From an uncultured Coprococcus sp. (GTDB taxonomy: Bacteria > Bacillota > Clostridia > Lachnospirales > Lachnospiraceae): a stretch of 64,000 bases of DNA. The stretch's first letter is position 1. Every line of letters begins with the position of its first letter. Below the pieces are notes generated by a model, which was not told where the DNA came from, searched no databases, and was given only the letters and a program-made list of their open reading frames with translations. The stretch is from NCBI GenBank assembly GCA_934277375.1, contig CAKQTZ010000003.1, forward strand, positions 320,376-384,375, given 5' to 3'. A program made the position numbers and the translations under genes. Shown in pieces: positions 1 to 9,306 of this stretch.

Positions 1-1253
1 TGTGCCATCTTGTCGTCATAGCTCTTTTTCTTTAATGCAAACTCCTCAAGCTGTTTCTCAAGATCCTTTTCTGTCTTTTCGCACTCCTCAATAGTCTTCT
101 TAGATGTCTCGGCATGCTTCTTAGCCTCTTCAGCGTTCTTTTTCGCATCATCTATAGCCTGCTGCTTCTTAGCTTCGGCCTCAGCCTTTGCCTTCTCCGC
201 AGCAGCCTTCTTTCTTGCCTTCTCGGCTTCATTGCGCTTCTTCTCTTCCTCAGCCTTTCTCTTGGCCTCTTCTTCTGCTTTCTTCTCAGCTTCCTCTGCA
301 GCCTTCTTCTTGGCTTCCTCCTCAGCTTTCTTCTTAGCCTCTTCCTCTGCTTTTCTCTTGGCTATCTCCTCAGGGCTCTCCTCGTCAACATTAGAAAGGT
401 TCTTTATTCCAGCTCCAAGGAAATCATCATCATCGTCATCAAAGTCATACAATGACTCGCCATCGGCATTCTGTTTATTCCTATCTGGAAGAATACTGAA
501 TAAATCTCCATTGGAATCACTTCCACCCTTAGGTGCCTTGACCTTATTTATCTTGGTATCCTTGCCTTCAACCCACTCCGGTGTATCGTCTTCCTTCTCC
601 TGATCATCATCATCAAGGATTATATTGTCTCCACCTTTAGACTTTACTGCACCACCGATATTAAGTCCTGCACCAAGACCACTTTCTGATTTTGGAACCC
701 CTCCAAGACCGCCTTCTGTCTTTGGCATTCCTCCAAGGCCTCCGCCGAGACCGCCCTCTGACTTTGGCATTCCTCCAAGGCCTCCACCAAGACCGCCCTC
801 TGACTTTGGCACTCCTCCAAGACCTCCGCCAAGACCTGAGCCTATGCCGCCCTGTACATCATCGGCTATGCCTCCAAGATTCAGGCTCAATTTTGGCGCA
901 GCCTTCACCTCTTCGGTTTCTTTGTTCTTATTCTCTTCTTTGTTCTGTCCATCTCCCTCATTTTGGACATCTGTTTCTTTTTCATCTTCAGATGGAGTCT
1001 CTGGCTCATCCTCACGGACAATTCCAAGCGCCTCTTCTCTCTTTCGACGCTTCTTCGCCTCTATTCTATCTAACTCCTCCTTAGACAAAGTTTTGTGCTG
1101 GCTCTTAGCAGTCTCAGCTTCTTTCTTCTTGCCACCATTTTTGAGAATCTGTTCCTCTTCTTCTCTCTTCTTTTTGGCAGCTTCAGCAGCTCTCTCTTTT
1201 TCAAGCTGGGCTTTGATCGCCGCGATCATAGCTTCTGTCTGATCTACAGCCAC
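1..1253 (-). CDS. Gly-rich repeat and coiled-coil protein, 3' end outside window
   Basis: The frame is open from a GTG at 1253 to the left edge, so at least 417 residues are present and the C-terminus is missing. GTG is chosen because AAGGAGG lies 8 bases upstream, while the nearby ATG hits a stop after two codons. The order is a charged helical N-terminus, a tandem glycine-rich block around residues 139-205 built on GGLGGMPKSE, an acidic linker, and from about residue 290 a long Ala/Lys/Glu-rich predicted coiled coil. No signal peptide or membrane segment is visible. It lies 74 bp downstream of the acidic TPR-like gene on the same strand and is probably co-transcribed. I do not recognise the family; a structural or scaffold role is only inferred. 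The plus-strand frames here are shadows. Confidence 0.75.
   Translation of the reverse strand, partial: MAVDQTEAMIAAIKAQLEKERAAEAAKKKREEEEQILKNGGKKKEAETAKSQHKTLSKEELDRIEAKKRRKREEALGIVREDEPETPSEDEKETDVQNEGDGQNKEENKNKETEEVKAAPKLSLNLGGIADDVQGGIGSGLGGGLGGVPKSEGGLGGGLGGMPKSEGGLGGGLGGMPKTEGGLGGVPKSESGLGAGLNIGGAVKSKGGDNIILDDDDQEKEDDTPEWVEGKDTKINKVKAPKGGSDSNGDLFSILPDRNKQNADGESLYDFDDDDDDFLGAGIKNLSNVDEESPEEIAKRKAEEEAKKKAEEEAKKKAAEEAEKKAEEEAKRKAEEEKKRNEAEKARKKAAAEKAKAEAEAKKQQAIDDAKKNAEEAKKHAETSKKTIEECEKTEKDLEKQLEEFALKKKSYDDKMA
690..836. repeat. 42-bp tandem repeat (GGLGGMPKSE units)
   Basis: About three and a half in-frame copies of a 42-bp unit encode 14-residue Gly/Leu/Pro/Lys repeats inside the partial coding region. 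The copies differ by only a few bases, so the number may vary between strains. Confidence 0.75.
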
Positions 1254-1327
1254 ATCCCTCGCCTCCTTCCGTATGTTCAAATAAAAAGCAATACTATATA
1301 TATTTATGCTACTTTATTTCTTTCTAA

Positions 1328-3670
1328 TCAGCCTTTCAGTCTGAAAGCTTTCTTTTCTTTCTTCGACTGTTTACTGTCGTCACTCATGTTCTCTACATGC
1401 TCTGGCTCTTTATGCTCTGGCTCAATATTCTCCCCACCATCATCATTTCCGCTGAAATCTAGTATAGAATTAAACTCAGAATTAAGCTTTATACCTATTC
1501 TGGCTAACAATCTGTCAGTCTCACCGATCAGATTCTCTTCTTTTTTTAGATTTTCGGATATTATAGCTTCTTTTTTCTCTATAACGTCCGATATATCATT
1601 ATCACTGGATAAGTCATACAGCGCTGCGCCATCTGTGTTATAATCAGGGAACAAACTACTTTTGAATATCGGAAAACTTTTCTTCTCATTAGTTTTGTTA
1701 AATTTTTCAGTATCTGAGTTTTCCTCTGTTTCAAGTTCCACAGATTCCTCTGTTTCAATCTCTGTTATTTCTTCTACATCTGTTTCTATATCATGTTCCG
1801 AAGCTTCATTCATCTCAGTTTCAACTTCAAACTCTGGTGTTTCCTCCACCTTGTTTTCCACTTCTGTCTCTGGAACTTCTTCTGTTTCAGTATCCGTTAC
1901 AGCCTCCGGCATACCTTCCGGCTTCGGCTGTCCAGTCTCTTCAGATGTATTCTCCGTTAACTCATCAATCTGCAGTTCTTCCGGCAATTCAAGATTTTCA
2001 TCAACCTCAAATTCCTCAAGCGATTCAAATGCTTCATCAAAATCAAAGCCTTTAACCTCGACCGGTTCTTCTTCAACATCATCGCATTCCCTCGTCATAT
2101 CTGGAGATGGTTCAGCAAACTCTATATACGGAATTTCCTCTTCCGCCTGTAAGTCACCGTCATCTGTTTCCTGCGAAGTATTCTCAGTTACATTTACCTC
2201 ATCGTCCAGCGATATCTCTGAGTTCTTGTCAAATGCCGCCTCCGGCTCCTCATCCTCTGATATCTCTGAGTTCTCATCCAATGCCGCCTCCGGCTCATCA
2301 TCCTCTGATGTCTCTGAGTTCTCGTCCAATGGAGTCACCGGCTCCTCATCAACCAAAACCTCAACACCTCCATCCGAGAACCCATCATCTCCATCGTCAA
2401 ATTCTGGATCAAATGTTTCCTGAACATTCTCACAAAGCTGTTCTTCCATTGATTCAGCTTCAGATTCATTCTGATCTTCCACTTCATCAGCGTCAATCAT
2501 GACAACCTCTTCCGGTTCTTCCTCTATTACAAAATTGTCCTGCTCGTCATCCTCACCAGTCTGCTCTGCATTGTACTTTGCATCATCTTCAGGATCAGAC
2601 TCTGGACTTATCTCCTTCATATCCTGAGCAGCAGCGATCTCAACACCGTCTTTTTGTTTCATCGCATGCATCTCAGGTTTTTTATCAGATGTGTCATTCT
2701 CGTCAGATGACACCACTTCCTCAAGCAATTGCTCTTTGTCGAGATTTTCACTCTTCAGTTCTTCTAATTCCTGTTCAACAAGCTCTTCCTCTTTCTTTGA
2801 CATAAATCCAAACAATCCTCTGGATCGCTTCTTCTGTTCTGAAGATTCTTGTTCCTCCAGCTTGAGTTCCTTCTTGTGTTCCTTTTTCTCCTTGGAACGG
2901 ACAAGCATCTGCTTCAGCTTCATCGAACTTGTAACCGGAGTATCATCCTCCACCATTATCCTGATCTCTGCATCCTTTGGATGCATTCTCAGATCATCAT
3001 CCGCCAATATAGCCGCTTCTGATTTCCTGATAGCTTCCTGGGCAGGATCATCATCAGCTTTGTCAGATACAGGGAAACAATATATCATGGATTCAAGATC
3101 TTCCTCACCAGACATGAGCCTGTCAAGCATATATAGTCTGGCCGAATTCCTGTAATGTGCTCTGAACTCCTCACAGCCATTATCATACTTATCCTTGTTC
3201 CTTATGTACGCATGAAGGAGAAGCATCTCATAATCCCACTCCTCATCGTGTTCTATATCATTTGCTGATACAAGGATTCCGTACAGCTCATTCACCGGCT
3301 TCTTATATGCCTTGGCTATCATATATTCTATCCTGTACGATCCTACATCCTTACTGTTCTGATTAAAGCTATATATCTCAAAGTAATGCTCTGCCAGTTT
3401 TCTGAACCCCATCGCCAGATAAAGCTTTATTATAGAGTAAATTATCTTATTACCCATAGGTGCCATGGAGTGAGCCCTGATAAGAGTCTCCCTGGCTTCC
3501 ACATATCTTTTGTTCTCGTAATATACCTCCCCACAGATTCTAATAAACTGCGGACTAAGGGATTTTGACAAATCCTGATGTTCCAATATATCGAGAGCCA
3601 GGCTGTAATCCCCATTGTCAGCAAGCTCTTTTATTTTGTTAACACTTGACATACTAAGCCCAATACTCAT
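1328..3670 (-). CDS. Large acidic protein with N-terminal TPR-like helices
   Basis: A 780-residue protein; GGAGG sits 8 bases before the ATG. Residues 1-200 form helical pairs resembling TPR units (for example EVYYENKRYVEARETLIRAH). A charged linker follows, then a very acidic, low-complexity region to about residue 650 with tandem 16-residue repeats. The C-terminus is basic. There is no signal peptide or membrane span. It lies between the rhomboid gene (35 bp upstream) and the glycine-repeat gene, all in one direction, suggesting a shared operon. I do not recognise the family. The helices suggest a protein-protein interaction role, which is inference. Confidence 0.75.
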   Translation of the reverse strand: MSIGLSMSSVNKIKELADNGDYSLALDILEHQDLSKSLSPQFIRICGEVYYENKRYVEARETLIRAHSMAPMGNKIIYSIIKLYLAMGFRKLAEHYFEIYSFNQNSKDVGSYRIEYMIAKAYKKPVNELYGILVSANDIEHDEEWDYEMLLLHAYIRNKDKYDNGCEEFRAHYRNSARLYMLDRLMSGEEDLESMIYCFPVSDKADDDPAQEAIRKSEAAILADDDLRMHPKDAEIRIMVEDDTPVTSSMKLKQMLVRSKEKKEHKKELKLEEQESSEQKKRSRGLFGFMSKKEEELVEQELEELKSENLDKEQLLEEVVSSDENDTSDKKPEMHAMKQKDGVEIAAAQDMKEISPESDPEDDAKYNAEQTGEDDEQDNFVIEEEPEEVVMIDADEVEDQNESEAESMEEQLCENVQETFDPEFDDGDDGFSDGGVEVLVDEEPVTPLDENSETSEDDEPEAALDENSEISEDEEPEAAFDKNSEISLDDEVNVTENTSQETDDGDLQAEEEIPYIEFAEPSPDMTRECDDVEEEPVEVKGFDFDEAFESLEEFEVDENLELPEELQIDELTENTSEETGQPKPEGMPEAVTDTETEEVPETEVENKVEETPEFEVETEMNEASEHDIETDVEEITEIETEESVELETEENSDTEKFNKTNEKKSFPIFKSSLFPDYNTDGAALYDLSSDNDISDVIEKKEAIISENLKKEENLIGETDRLLARIGIKLNSEFNSILDFSGNDDGGENIEPEHKEPEHVENMSDDSKQSKKEKKAFRLKG
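2202..2345. repeat. 48-bp tandem repeat, three copies
   Basis: Three consecutive 48-bp units (2202-2249, 2250-2297, 2298-2345) encode acidic 16-residue repeats of the type EPEAALDENSEISEDD. The second and third units are especially close, indicating recent duplication and a possible variable-number locus. Confidence 0.8.
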
Positions 3671-3705
3671 AGCCAGCCTCCCATTTTTTTCATCGTATTA
3701 TTTTA

Positions 3706-4728
3706 TCATAAACGAGTGGTCTTTACAACCTTTTGATTAGTGAGGATGAGCACCACTCCTGCTATTACACCTGCCACAAAACCAGCTATATGCGCCACAT
3801 TGTCTATACCTTCTGTGAACTGTCCATTGATTACTGTAAGAACCATAAGCAGGAGCATATTGAAAACCGTAAGATCCTTTACACGGCCCTTATTTCTGAC
3901 AGCTATAGCAACCAGAACTCCCAACAGACCGAATATTGCGCCTGACGCACCGGCTGCATAATCATATGAGTTATGGATGTAGCATTCAATGTATGATACC
4001 AGACCGGCTGCCAGACCGGTTCCTATATACACGAGCAGATAATTGATTTTCCCCACTATATTTTCAACCCTGGCTCCAAGCGCAATCAGAATAACCATAT
4101 TCCCAAACAGATGGGCTATGCCAAAATGAGTAAACATAGCTGTTATAAACCTGTAATACTCTCCTCCATCAGCTATCGCCTTAACATTTATAGCCAGCTT
4201 GTATTCGAGCTCATAGCTTCCAGATGTCTCAAAAATGAACACGCCTATCACATACACAAGTACATTTATCACCACAAGCACTGGAGTCACTACTCCAAAC
4301 ATATTCTTTAATGTATGAGTTGTCTTCTCATTTTCAGTGAGCATCCTCTTGTCTATAAGATCATACAATCCATCAAAATCCGCAGGCTGATTCTCAAATA
4401 TGTATAGTTTTCCATAGTCTTCTGTGAATAGCCACACATTATTCATCCCGTCTACTATCTTTTTGGTTGCATCGTCAAATATACCATCTGACGTGATCAA
4501 AATATTCAATATGTTAACTTTTCTGTTTGAATTAAAAGACAGATCCAACCATAACTTGTCGTTGAATTTTTTCAGACTATCGACATCCAGATTGCGGCCG
4601 CTTCCTATAACAACAACATATACGGCATCGTCTTCCACTCTGCCGTATACGTTGTTGCTGTCTGGATTCAGCTTTTTATATCCTTTTTTCTCAAGATTTT
4701 TTATGATCTGAACCATGTATTGCTGCAT
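3706..4728 (-). CDS. Rhomboid family intramembrane serine protease
   Basis: A 340-residue membrane protein. About 145 soluble N-terminal residues precede a six-helix rhomboid core. The core has the family signatures: HFGIAHLFGN in helix 2, the catalytic serine in GASGAIFG, and the catalytic histidine in HIAGFVAG. Rhomboids cleave substrates within or near a transmembrane helix. The substrate is unknown. The second ATG (4728) is chosen because GGTGG lies 9 bases upstream; the ATG at 4737 abuts it. The gene is 35 bp upstream of the acidic TPR-like gene and 85 bp downstream of the YbjQ/zinc-ribbon gene. Confidence 0.9.
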   Translation of the reverse strand: MQQYMVQIIKNLEKKGYKKLNPDSNNVYGRVEDDAVYVVVIGSGRNLDVDSLKKFNDKLWLDLSFNSNRKVNILNILITSDGIFDDATKKIVDGMNNVWLFTEDYGKLYIFENQPADFDGLYDLIDKRMLTENEKTTHTLKNMFGVVTPVLVVINVLVYVIGVFIFETSGSYELEYKLAINVKAIADGGEYYRFITAMFTHFGIAHLFGNMVILIALGARVENIVGKINYLLVYIGTGLAAGLVSYIECYIHNSYDYAAGASGAIFGLLGVLVAIAVRNKGRVKDLTVFNMLLLMVLTVINGQFTEGIDNVAHIAGFVAGVIAGVVLILTNQKVVKTTRL

Positions 4729-4813
4729 ATCTATCATCCACCGTCACGCACATTCTGCACATTCTGCTTTCTAAATAATATTCTATATATTATGCAGTGT
4801 ATTATATTCGGAA

Positions 4814-5923
4814 TTATAATCCAAGGAAAAGATTCTCAACCTTCTCAATAACAGAATCTTTCATCGATCCTCTCGTCTTCTCATAGTGCAGACCAGATTC
4901 CATGATCTGGAGAAGCTGCATTCTAAGTCCTGAATCTATATCCTTGATATACTTCATAAGCACATCCTTGATCTCAACTACATACTCCTTCGTCCTCATC
5001 TCCTCAAGCATTGGCTCATAATTGAATGAGATGGCGTTCTTCATCTCATCCTGCTTTCTTCCACATATTACACATTCCTCAGCACCGCCTTCATTGACAT
5101 GTCCACAGTTACATGTCCATACAAGTCCATCAGATCTGTAATTTGCAACGGCATCTATACCCTTCTTTGCCTTCAAAGCTTTAAACTTGACATCTGACAT
5201 CTCAATGCCTATTGAATCGGCATCTATCTCATACACTCCACTAGGTTTTACATACTTCTTAATATAAACCTTAGCGGATGAGATCATCTTGATGTATTTG
5301 TCTGGCAGTTTGCACTCCACATAATCTGATTTCAAAATATTTACATTTGACTTTTCAAATGTAAAATCAACATCCGGAAGAGTTATATTGTCACCATATA
5401 TGTTGGTGAACTGAACCTCAGCCTTAAGTGCCTTTATATCATCATTGTTATAATTGTTGAACCATGCAGATATCTTTGTTCCTTTTCCCTCCGATGCAAG
5501 TATCACCTTCGAAGCTCTTGGAACCGCAAGATCATAATAATTCCTTACAAATATCTCACTGCGTATAAAACTGCTCTTATCAAATTCAGATTTGTACTGT
5601 TGTACTATGTCAACAAGCGTTCCACTTGCAACAACAGCAGTCACATTGTTGGTATACACCTCTACCCCTGTTCTGAATCCAACAACAGCATTAAACTTTG
5701 TCTCTCTCACCATATCAGTGAAATTATTGATCGTCTCGTTGAGGATCTCATCTATCTTCTCCTGATACAGATCTCTTCTGTCTGTTGCGATGTCTGCGAT
5801 AGATGTTCCAAAATCCTTCAAAAAATTAGAGTTAATGATAGTCTGGGTAAACTTATATGTACCATAATCGACTATGTCATAACCCTCAAAGCTAGTTCCC
5901 GATGTAATTAAAATTTCCTTCAT
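4814..5923 (-). CDS. YbjQ-like (UPF0145) domain plus C-terminal zinc ribbon
   Basis: A 369-residue soluble protein. Residues 1-100 match the YbjQ/UPF0145 pattern, with ILITSGTSFEGYDIVDYG near the start and NAVVGFRTG...VVASGTLVDI later. A middle domain of unknown type follows. Near residue 290 there is a four-cysteine knuckle (WTCNCGHVN...ECVICGRK) typical of short zinc ribbons, then a helical tail. The start at 5923 follows GGGAGG. The upstream extension to 5980 is not preferred. It heads the leftward cluster with the rhomboid protease. Function is unknown. Confidence 0.8.
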   Translation of the reverse strand: MKEILITSGTSFEGYDIVDYGTYKFTQTIINSNFLKDFGTSIADIATDRRDLYQEKIDEILNETINNFTDMVRETKFNAVVGFRTGVEVYTNNVTAVVASGTLVDIVQQYKSEFDKSSFIRSEIFVRNYYDLAVPRASKVILASEGKGTKISAWFNNYNNDDIKALKAEVQFTNIYGDNITLPDVDFTFEKSNVNILKSDYVECKLPDKYIKMISSAKVYIKKYVKPSGVYEIDADSIGIEMSDVKFKALKAKKGIDAVANYRSDGLVWTCNCGHVNEGGAEECVICGRKQDEMKNAISFNYEPMLEEMRTKEYVVEIKDVLMKYIKDIDSGLRMQLLQIMESGLHYEKTRGSMKDSVIEKVENLFLGL

Positions 5924-6046
5924 CACTGGCCACCTCCCAAAATATATAAAAATTGTACCACAATAATTGTTAATAAACAAATATTTTTTGTGTATTTTAC
6001 ATCAAAAATGGAGATTGTTTTGTGAATTATATCAGAAATAGCCATA

Positions 6047-6547
6047 TTATTTTATCTTTTTATCTTTTTTGTATGTGACAAATGTAAATTGTATCTCTGA
6101 CTGGTCTTCTCCCTCCCTTTCTTCATACACATACCAGTCAGGATCAGCATCGAGATCAGTTATACGTGCATCTGCTTCATATTCCCTGTCTATCCTGGTT
6201 ATTATTCCTGTGTCGCAGTACGGTATAAGTGCATCATATACAGTCTGTCCACCTATTATATACACATCATCCGTGTCAAATTTTTTCAGCTCCTCAAAGA
6301 GCTCATCTATGGAATGAACTATAACCGCACCCTCCACTTTATAATTCTTGTTCCTGCTCAATATTATATTAGTTCTGCCCTTAAGGGGTCTGCCACCCGG
6401 GAATTCCTCTAGGGTCTTTCTTCCAAGCACAACCACATGTCCCATAGTTGTCTGTCTGAAAAATTTCTGATCCTCGGATATCCTGACTAGCAGCTTTCCA
6501 TTATTTCCTATCCCCCATTTTCTGTCCGCAGCAGCAATAAATTTCAT
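6047..6547 (-). CDS. folA: Dihydrofolate reductase
   Basis: A 166-residue enzyme reducing dihydrofolate to tetrahydrofolate with NADPH in the cytoplasm. The N-terminus MKFIAAADRKWGIGNNGKL, the active-site acid in ISEDQKFF (Asp26), and VVVLGRKTLEEFPGGRPLKG with NIILSRN are the standard nucleotide- and folate-binding elements. ATG at 6547 is chosen because GGAG lies 8 bases upstream, rather than the TTG two codons earlier. It follows thyA by 29 bp, so dihydrofolate made by thymidylate synthase can be recycled by the co-expressed reductase. Confidence 0.96.
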   Translation of the reverse strand: MKFIAAADRKWGIGNNGKLLVRISEDQKFFRQTTMGHVVVLGRKTLEEFPGGRPLKGRTNIILSRNKNYKVEGAVIVHSIDELFEELKKFDTDDVYIIGGQTVYDALIPYCDTGIITRIDREYEADARITDLDADPDWYVYEEREGEDQSEIQFTFVTYKKDKKIK

Positions 6548-6576
6548 ATTCAAATCTCCATTCTAATAAGTATTTT

Positions 6577-7407
6577 TTATATCGCTATCGGTATATTCTT
6601 GACCTGTGGACCTGTGACGTAGTCTTCTATAACAAAATCATCCAAAGTAAAGTCATAAAAATTCTTCACATCAGGATTCATTTTGAATTTTGGAGCCGGA
6701 TATGTCGGTCTGGATATTAGTTCTTTTATAATAGGTATATGCCTGTCATATATATGTGCATCCGCAATCACATGCACCAGTTCTCCAGGTTTAAATCCTG
6801 TAACCTGTGCCAGCATATGCACAAGAGCCGCATATTGGACAACATTCCAGTTATTAGCTGCCAGGACATCCTGGGATCTCTGGTTCAGTATTGCATTCAG
6901 GCGGTCACCTGTAACATTAAACGTCATACTGTAAGCACAAGGATACAGATTCATCTCATGCAGATCCTGATGCACATAGATATTTGTCATCATTCTTCTG
7001 CTGTACGGATTAGTCTTCAGATCATAAATGAGGCGGTCTACCTGATCCATCACACCTTCTTTATACTCATGCTTCACCCCAAGCTGATAGCCATATGCCT
7101 TTCCTATAGATCCATCCTCATCTGCCCAGCTGTCCCATATGTGGCTTTTCAGATCATGCACGTTATTCGATTTCTTCTGCCATATCCACAATATCTCATC
7201 AATCGCAGACTTTATATATGTCTTTCTGAGAGTGATGGCCGGAAACTCCTTCGACAAATCATATCTGTTCACCACGCCAAAGCGCTTAATGGTATATGCA
7301 GAAGTACCATCCTCCCATTTAGGTCTGACCTTTTCCCCCTCAGTACTGTAACCATTATCTATTATATCCCTGCACATGTTTATAAAAATATCATCAGCAC
7401 AACTCAT
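6577..7407 (-). CDS. thyA: Thymidylate synthase
   Basis: A 276-residue enzyme converting dUMP and methylene-tetrahydrofolate to dTMP and dihydrofolate. Visible hallmarks are the catalytic cysteine in LYPCAYS (about Cys157), the phosphate-binding QRSQD, the NNWNVVQYA segment, and HVIADAHIYDRH near the C-terminus. The histidine usually after PC is replaced by AYS. GGAGG is well placed before the ATG. It is the first gene of the thyA-folA pair. Confidence 0.96.
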   Translation of the reverse strand: MSCADDIFINMCRDIIDNGYSTEGEKVRPKWEDGTSAYTIKRFGVVNRYDLSKEFPAITLRKTYIKSAIDEILWIWQKKSNNVHDLKSHIWDSWADEDGSIGKAYGYQLGVKHEYKEGVMDQVDRLIYDLKTNPYSRRMMTNIYVHQDLHEMNLYPCAYSMTFNVTGDRLNAILNQRSQDVLAANNWNVVQYAALVHMLAQVTGFKPGELVHVIADAHIYDRHIPIIKELISRPTYPAPKFKMNPDVKNFYDFTLDDFVIEDYVTGPQVKNIPIAI

Positions 7408-7526
7408 ATTTTCTACTCCTCCGAATTGTAATATATGTGTGAATTATATATACACATACTTTGTGTATTATAGCACAGGCCGTGCTTTATGTAAAAATTA
7501 TTACATATAGACATGTATTTTATTAC

Positions 7527-7561
7527 ATTGTACACACAGGCTGTTGATTTTTATGTACAAT
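7527..7561. promoter_or_regulatory. Inverted repeat upstream of the XRE regulator pair
   Basis: ATTGTAC (7527-7533) and GTACAAT (7555-7561) form a perfect 7-bp inverted repeat 26 bp before the first regulator gene. A second dyad, ATGTAA...TTACAT, lies at 7489-7506. Both sit in the divergent thyA/regulator region and could be autoregulatory operators. This is inferred from position only. Confidence 0.4.
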
Positions 7562-7587
7562 ACACTCAGTAGAAAGGAGGTGAACAT

Positions 7588-7980
7588 ATGGGTTATACCA
7601 ATCCACTGCCCGCCCTGTTAAGATATTTCAGAAAAAAGGCAGGTCTCACCCAGACTGATGTCGCGGAATCCCTGTCTATATCAAGATCTGGTTATGCCAA
7701 CTATGAAGAGGGAAGAAATCTTCCAAACATCGAACAGACCATCGCTCTGTCCGAGCTTCTGGATCACGATTTTCTATATGCTTATACGCTTTCATCCAGA
7801 TATATGCAGGAAGTCCCACAGGAAAACCAGCTGGTCATGGAGTCAAACACTTACATGTCCGCAATAGAATCAAATCAGAACACAGCAGATCTGCTGAACA
7901 ATTATCTTACATTAAATTCCAATGACAGAAAACTAATTGATTCTTTCGTAAAAAATCTTTCTGAAAAATCCACAACATAA
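7588..7980 (+). CDS. XRE-family helix-turn-helix regulator
   Basis: A 130-residue protein with an N-terminal lambda-repressor-like helix-turn-helix (about residues 8-65). Recognition region: KAGLTQTDVAESLSISRSGYANYEEGRNLP. The C-terminal half is helical with no recognised domain. AAAGGAGG lies 7 bases before the ATG. A related regulator follows 14 bp later, and thyA is transcribed divergently. The target is unknown; the inverted repeats upstream make autoregulation plausible. Confidence 0.85.
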   Translation: MGYTNPLPALLRYFRKKAGLTQTDVAESLSISRSGYANYEEGRNLPNIEQTIALSELLDHDFLYAYTLSSRYMQEVPQENQLVMESNTYMSAIESNQNTADLLNNYLTLNSNDRKLIDSFVKNLSEKSTT

Positions 7981-7994
7981 AAAGGGGTAATTAA

Positions 7995-8420
7995 ATGATT
8001 GAAAAAAAACCGTCCTTCACAGATCCGAAGGACATACAATTCGAATGTGCCGTAGCAGGAAACGCTTTGAGATCGCTCAGACTATCACGTGGTTACCGTC
8101 AACAGGATCTTGCATCCAAACTGGAAATATCCACATCCGCCTATTCCCACTACGAATGCGGCGATAGAATCCCTGATCTCGCAAGCCTTATAACGTTGTC
8201 CAATTTCTATGAGATAAATATCAATTATCTCATCCTGCTGACATGTATAGACACGGCAAAGAAATATGGTATCTCTTCATCAGAGGTATTTAAAGCCTAC
8301 AGTTATGGCAGGACTGTTCCCGAAGATGAAGCTGCACTGCTCGCTTACTGCAGTCAGTTGTCACCGGTCAACAAAGAGAACCTGTTATTGTTCTTGGATG
8401 CAGCAGTAAAGATGTCATAG
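7995..8420 (+). CDS. Second XRE-family helix-turn-helix regulator
   Basis: A 141-residue protein with an XRE helix-turn-helix at about residues 18-75 (SRGYRQQDLASKLEISTSAYSHYE in shortened form: YRQQDLASKLEIST). It follows another XRE gene by 14 bp with its own AAGGGG site, so the two are co-expressed and could form a hetero-oligomer. Its stop codon overlaps the end of the convergent radical SAM gene by 6 bp. Function is unknown. Confidence 0.83.
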   Translation: MIEKKPSFTDPKDIQFECAVAGNALRSLRLSRGYRQQDLASKLEISTSAYSHYECGDRIPDLASLITLSNFYEININYLILLTCIDTAKKYGISSSEVFKAYSYGRTVPEDEAALLAYCSQLSPVNKENLLLFLDAAVKMS

Positions 8421-9293
8421 CGCCGCAATCCTTTTGTTAAGTTCATTCAGGACTCTTTTCTTATCGGTGCTCCACTGTGGCGCCACAAGAACATTTTTAG
8501 GTCCATCACCTGTAAAACGATGGACAACCATATCAGAAGGCAGCTCCATTAAAAGATCACACAGTATATCAGTATATTCATCAAATGAAAGAACATGAAA
8601 CATTCCACCATTATACATTTTCTCAAGTTCTGTGCCCTTAATGACATGCAGAAGTTGAAGTTTTATACCATCAGCTCCGCTGTCTATAATATGGTGCACG
8701 GTATTTATCATGTCTCTCTTCTTTTCACCCGGAAGGCCTATTATCATATGAACTATGATGTGTATTCCAAGTTCATTAAGCCTTTTCATGGCATCATCAT
8801 ATACATCCAGTGTATAACATCTGTTTATGAGTTCAGCAGTTTTTTCATTTGAGGTCTGAAGCCCAAGTTCTATCCATACCGGTTTCACATAGTTAAGTTC
8901 TCTTATCATCTCTATCACATCCGGACCAATACAATCCGGTCTTGTGGCTATAGAGACTACAGCTATATCGTCCCTGCGTGCCGCAGACATAAATTTTTCT
9001 CTCAGGCTCCGGATATCCCCATATGTATTCGTAAACGACTGAAAATATGCTATAAATCTTTTGCATTTACTCTTATCTGATATTCTTTTCTTGGCAAGTT
9101 CTATCTGCTCTTCTATGTTCAATGAAGCATCTTCTGAAAAATCGCCAGATCCACTGGCACTGCAAAAAATACATCCACCTGTTCCAGCCTTACCATCACG
9201 GTTGGGACAGGTGGTTCCCGCATTCAACGATATCTTATATAATTTCTCACCAAATGTATCTCTTATATACGCATTTGTTGTATATATGTTCAT
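8415..9293 (-). CDS. TIGR01212-family radical SAM protein
   Basis: A 292-residue iron-sulfur enzyme of the YhcC/YtqA-like radical SAM group. The cluster-binding cysteines are at residues 29-44 in TTCPNRDGKAGTGGCIFCS, the family's wide CX(n)CXXC arrangement. SIATRPDCIG and IELGLQT are further family motifs. The substrate is not established in the family. It starts 13 bp after ppaC on the same strand, so co-transcription is likely. The 3' end overlaps the convergent regulator by 6 bp. Confidence 0.9.
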   Translation of the reverse strand: MNIYTTNAYIRDTFGEKLYKISLNAGTTCPNRDGKAGTGGCIFCSASGSGDFSEDASLNIEEQIELAKKRISDKSKCKRFIAYFQSFTNTYGDIRSLREKFMSAARRDDIAVVSIATRPDCIGPDVIEMIRELNYVKPVWIELGLQTSNEKTAELINRCYTLDVYDDAMKRLNELGIHIIVHMIIGLPGEKKRDMINTVHHIIDSGADGIKLQLLHVIKGTELEKMYNGGMFHVLSFDEYTDILCDLLMELPSDMVVHRFTGDGPKNVLVAPQWSTDKKRVLNELNKRIAAL

Positions 9294-9306
9294 ATACCCT
9301 TACCTT

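Noticed and set aside
114..1242. Several plus-strand open frames opposite the left-edge gene
   Set aside because: They are Leu/Ser/Pro-rich complements of the lysine/glutamate and glycine repeats of the minus-strand gene, and lack ribosome sites.
690..2345. Possible CRISPR-like repeats
   Set aside because: The repeats are contiguous, in frame and coding, without unique spacers.
1662..2423. Serine-rich plus-strand frame of 253 codons
   Set aside because: It is the antisense of the acidic repeat region (GAA/GAT codons read as TTC/ATC/TCT), not an adhesin gene.
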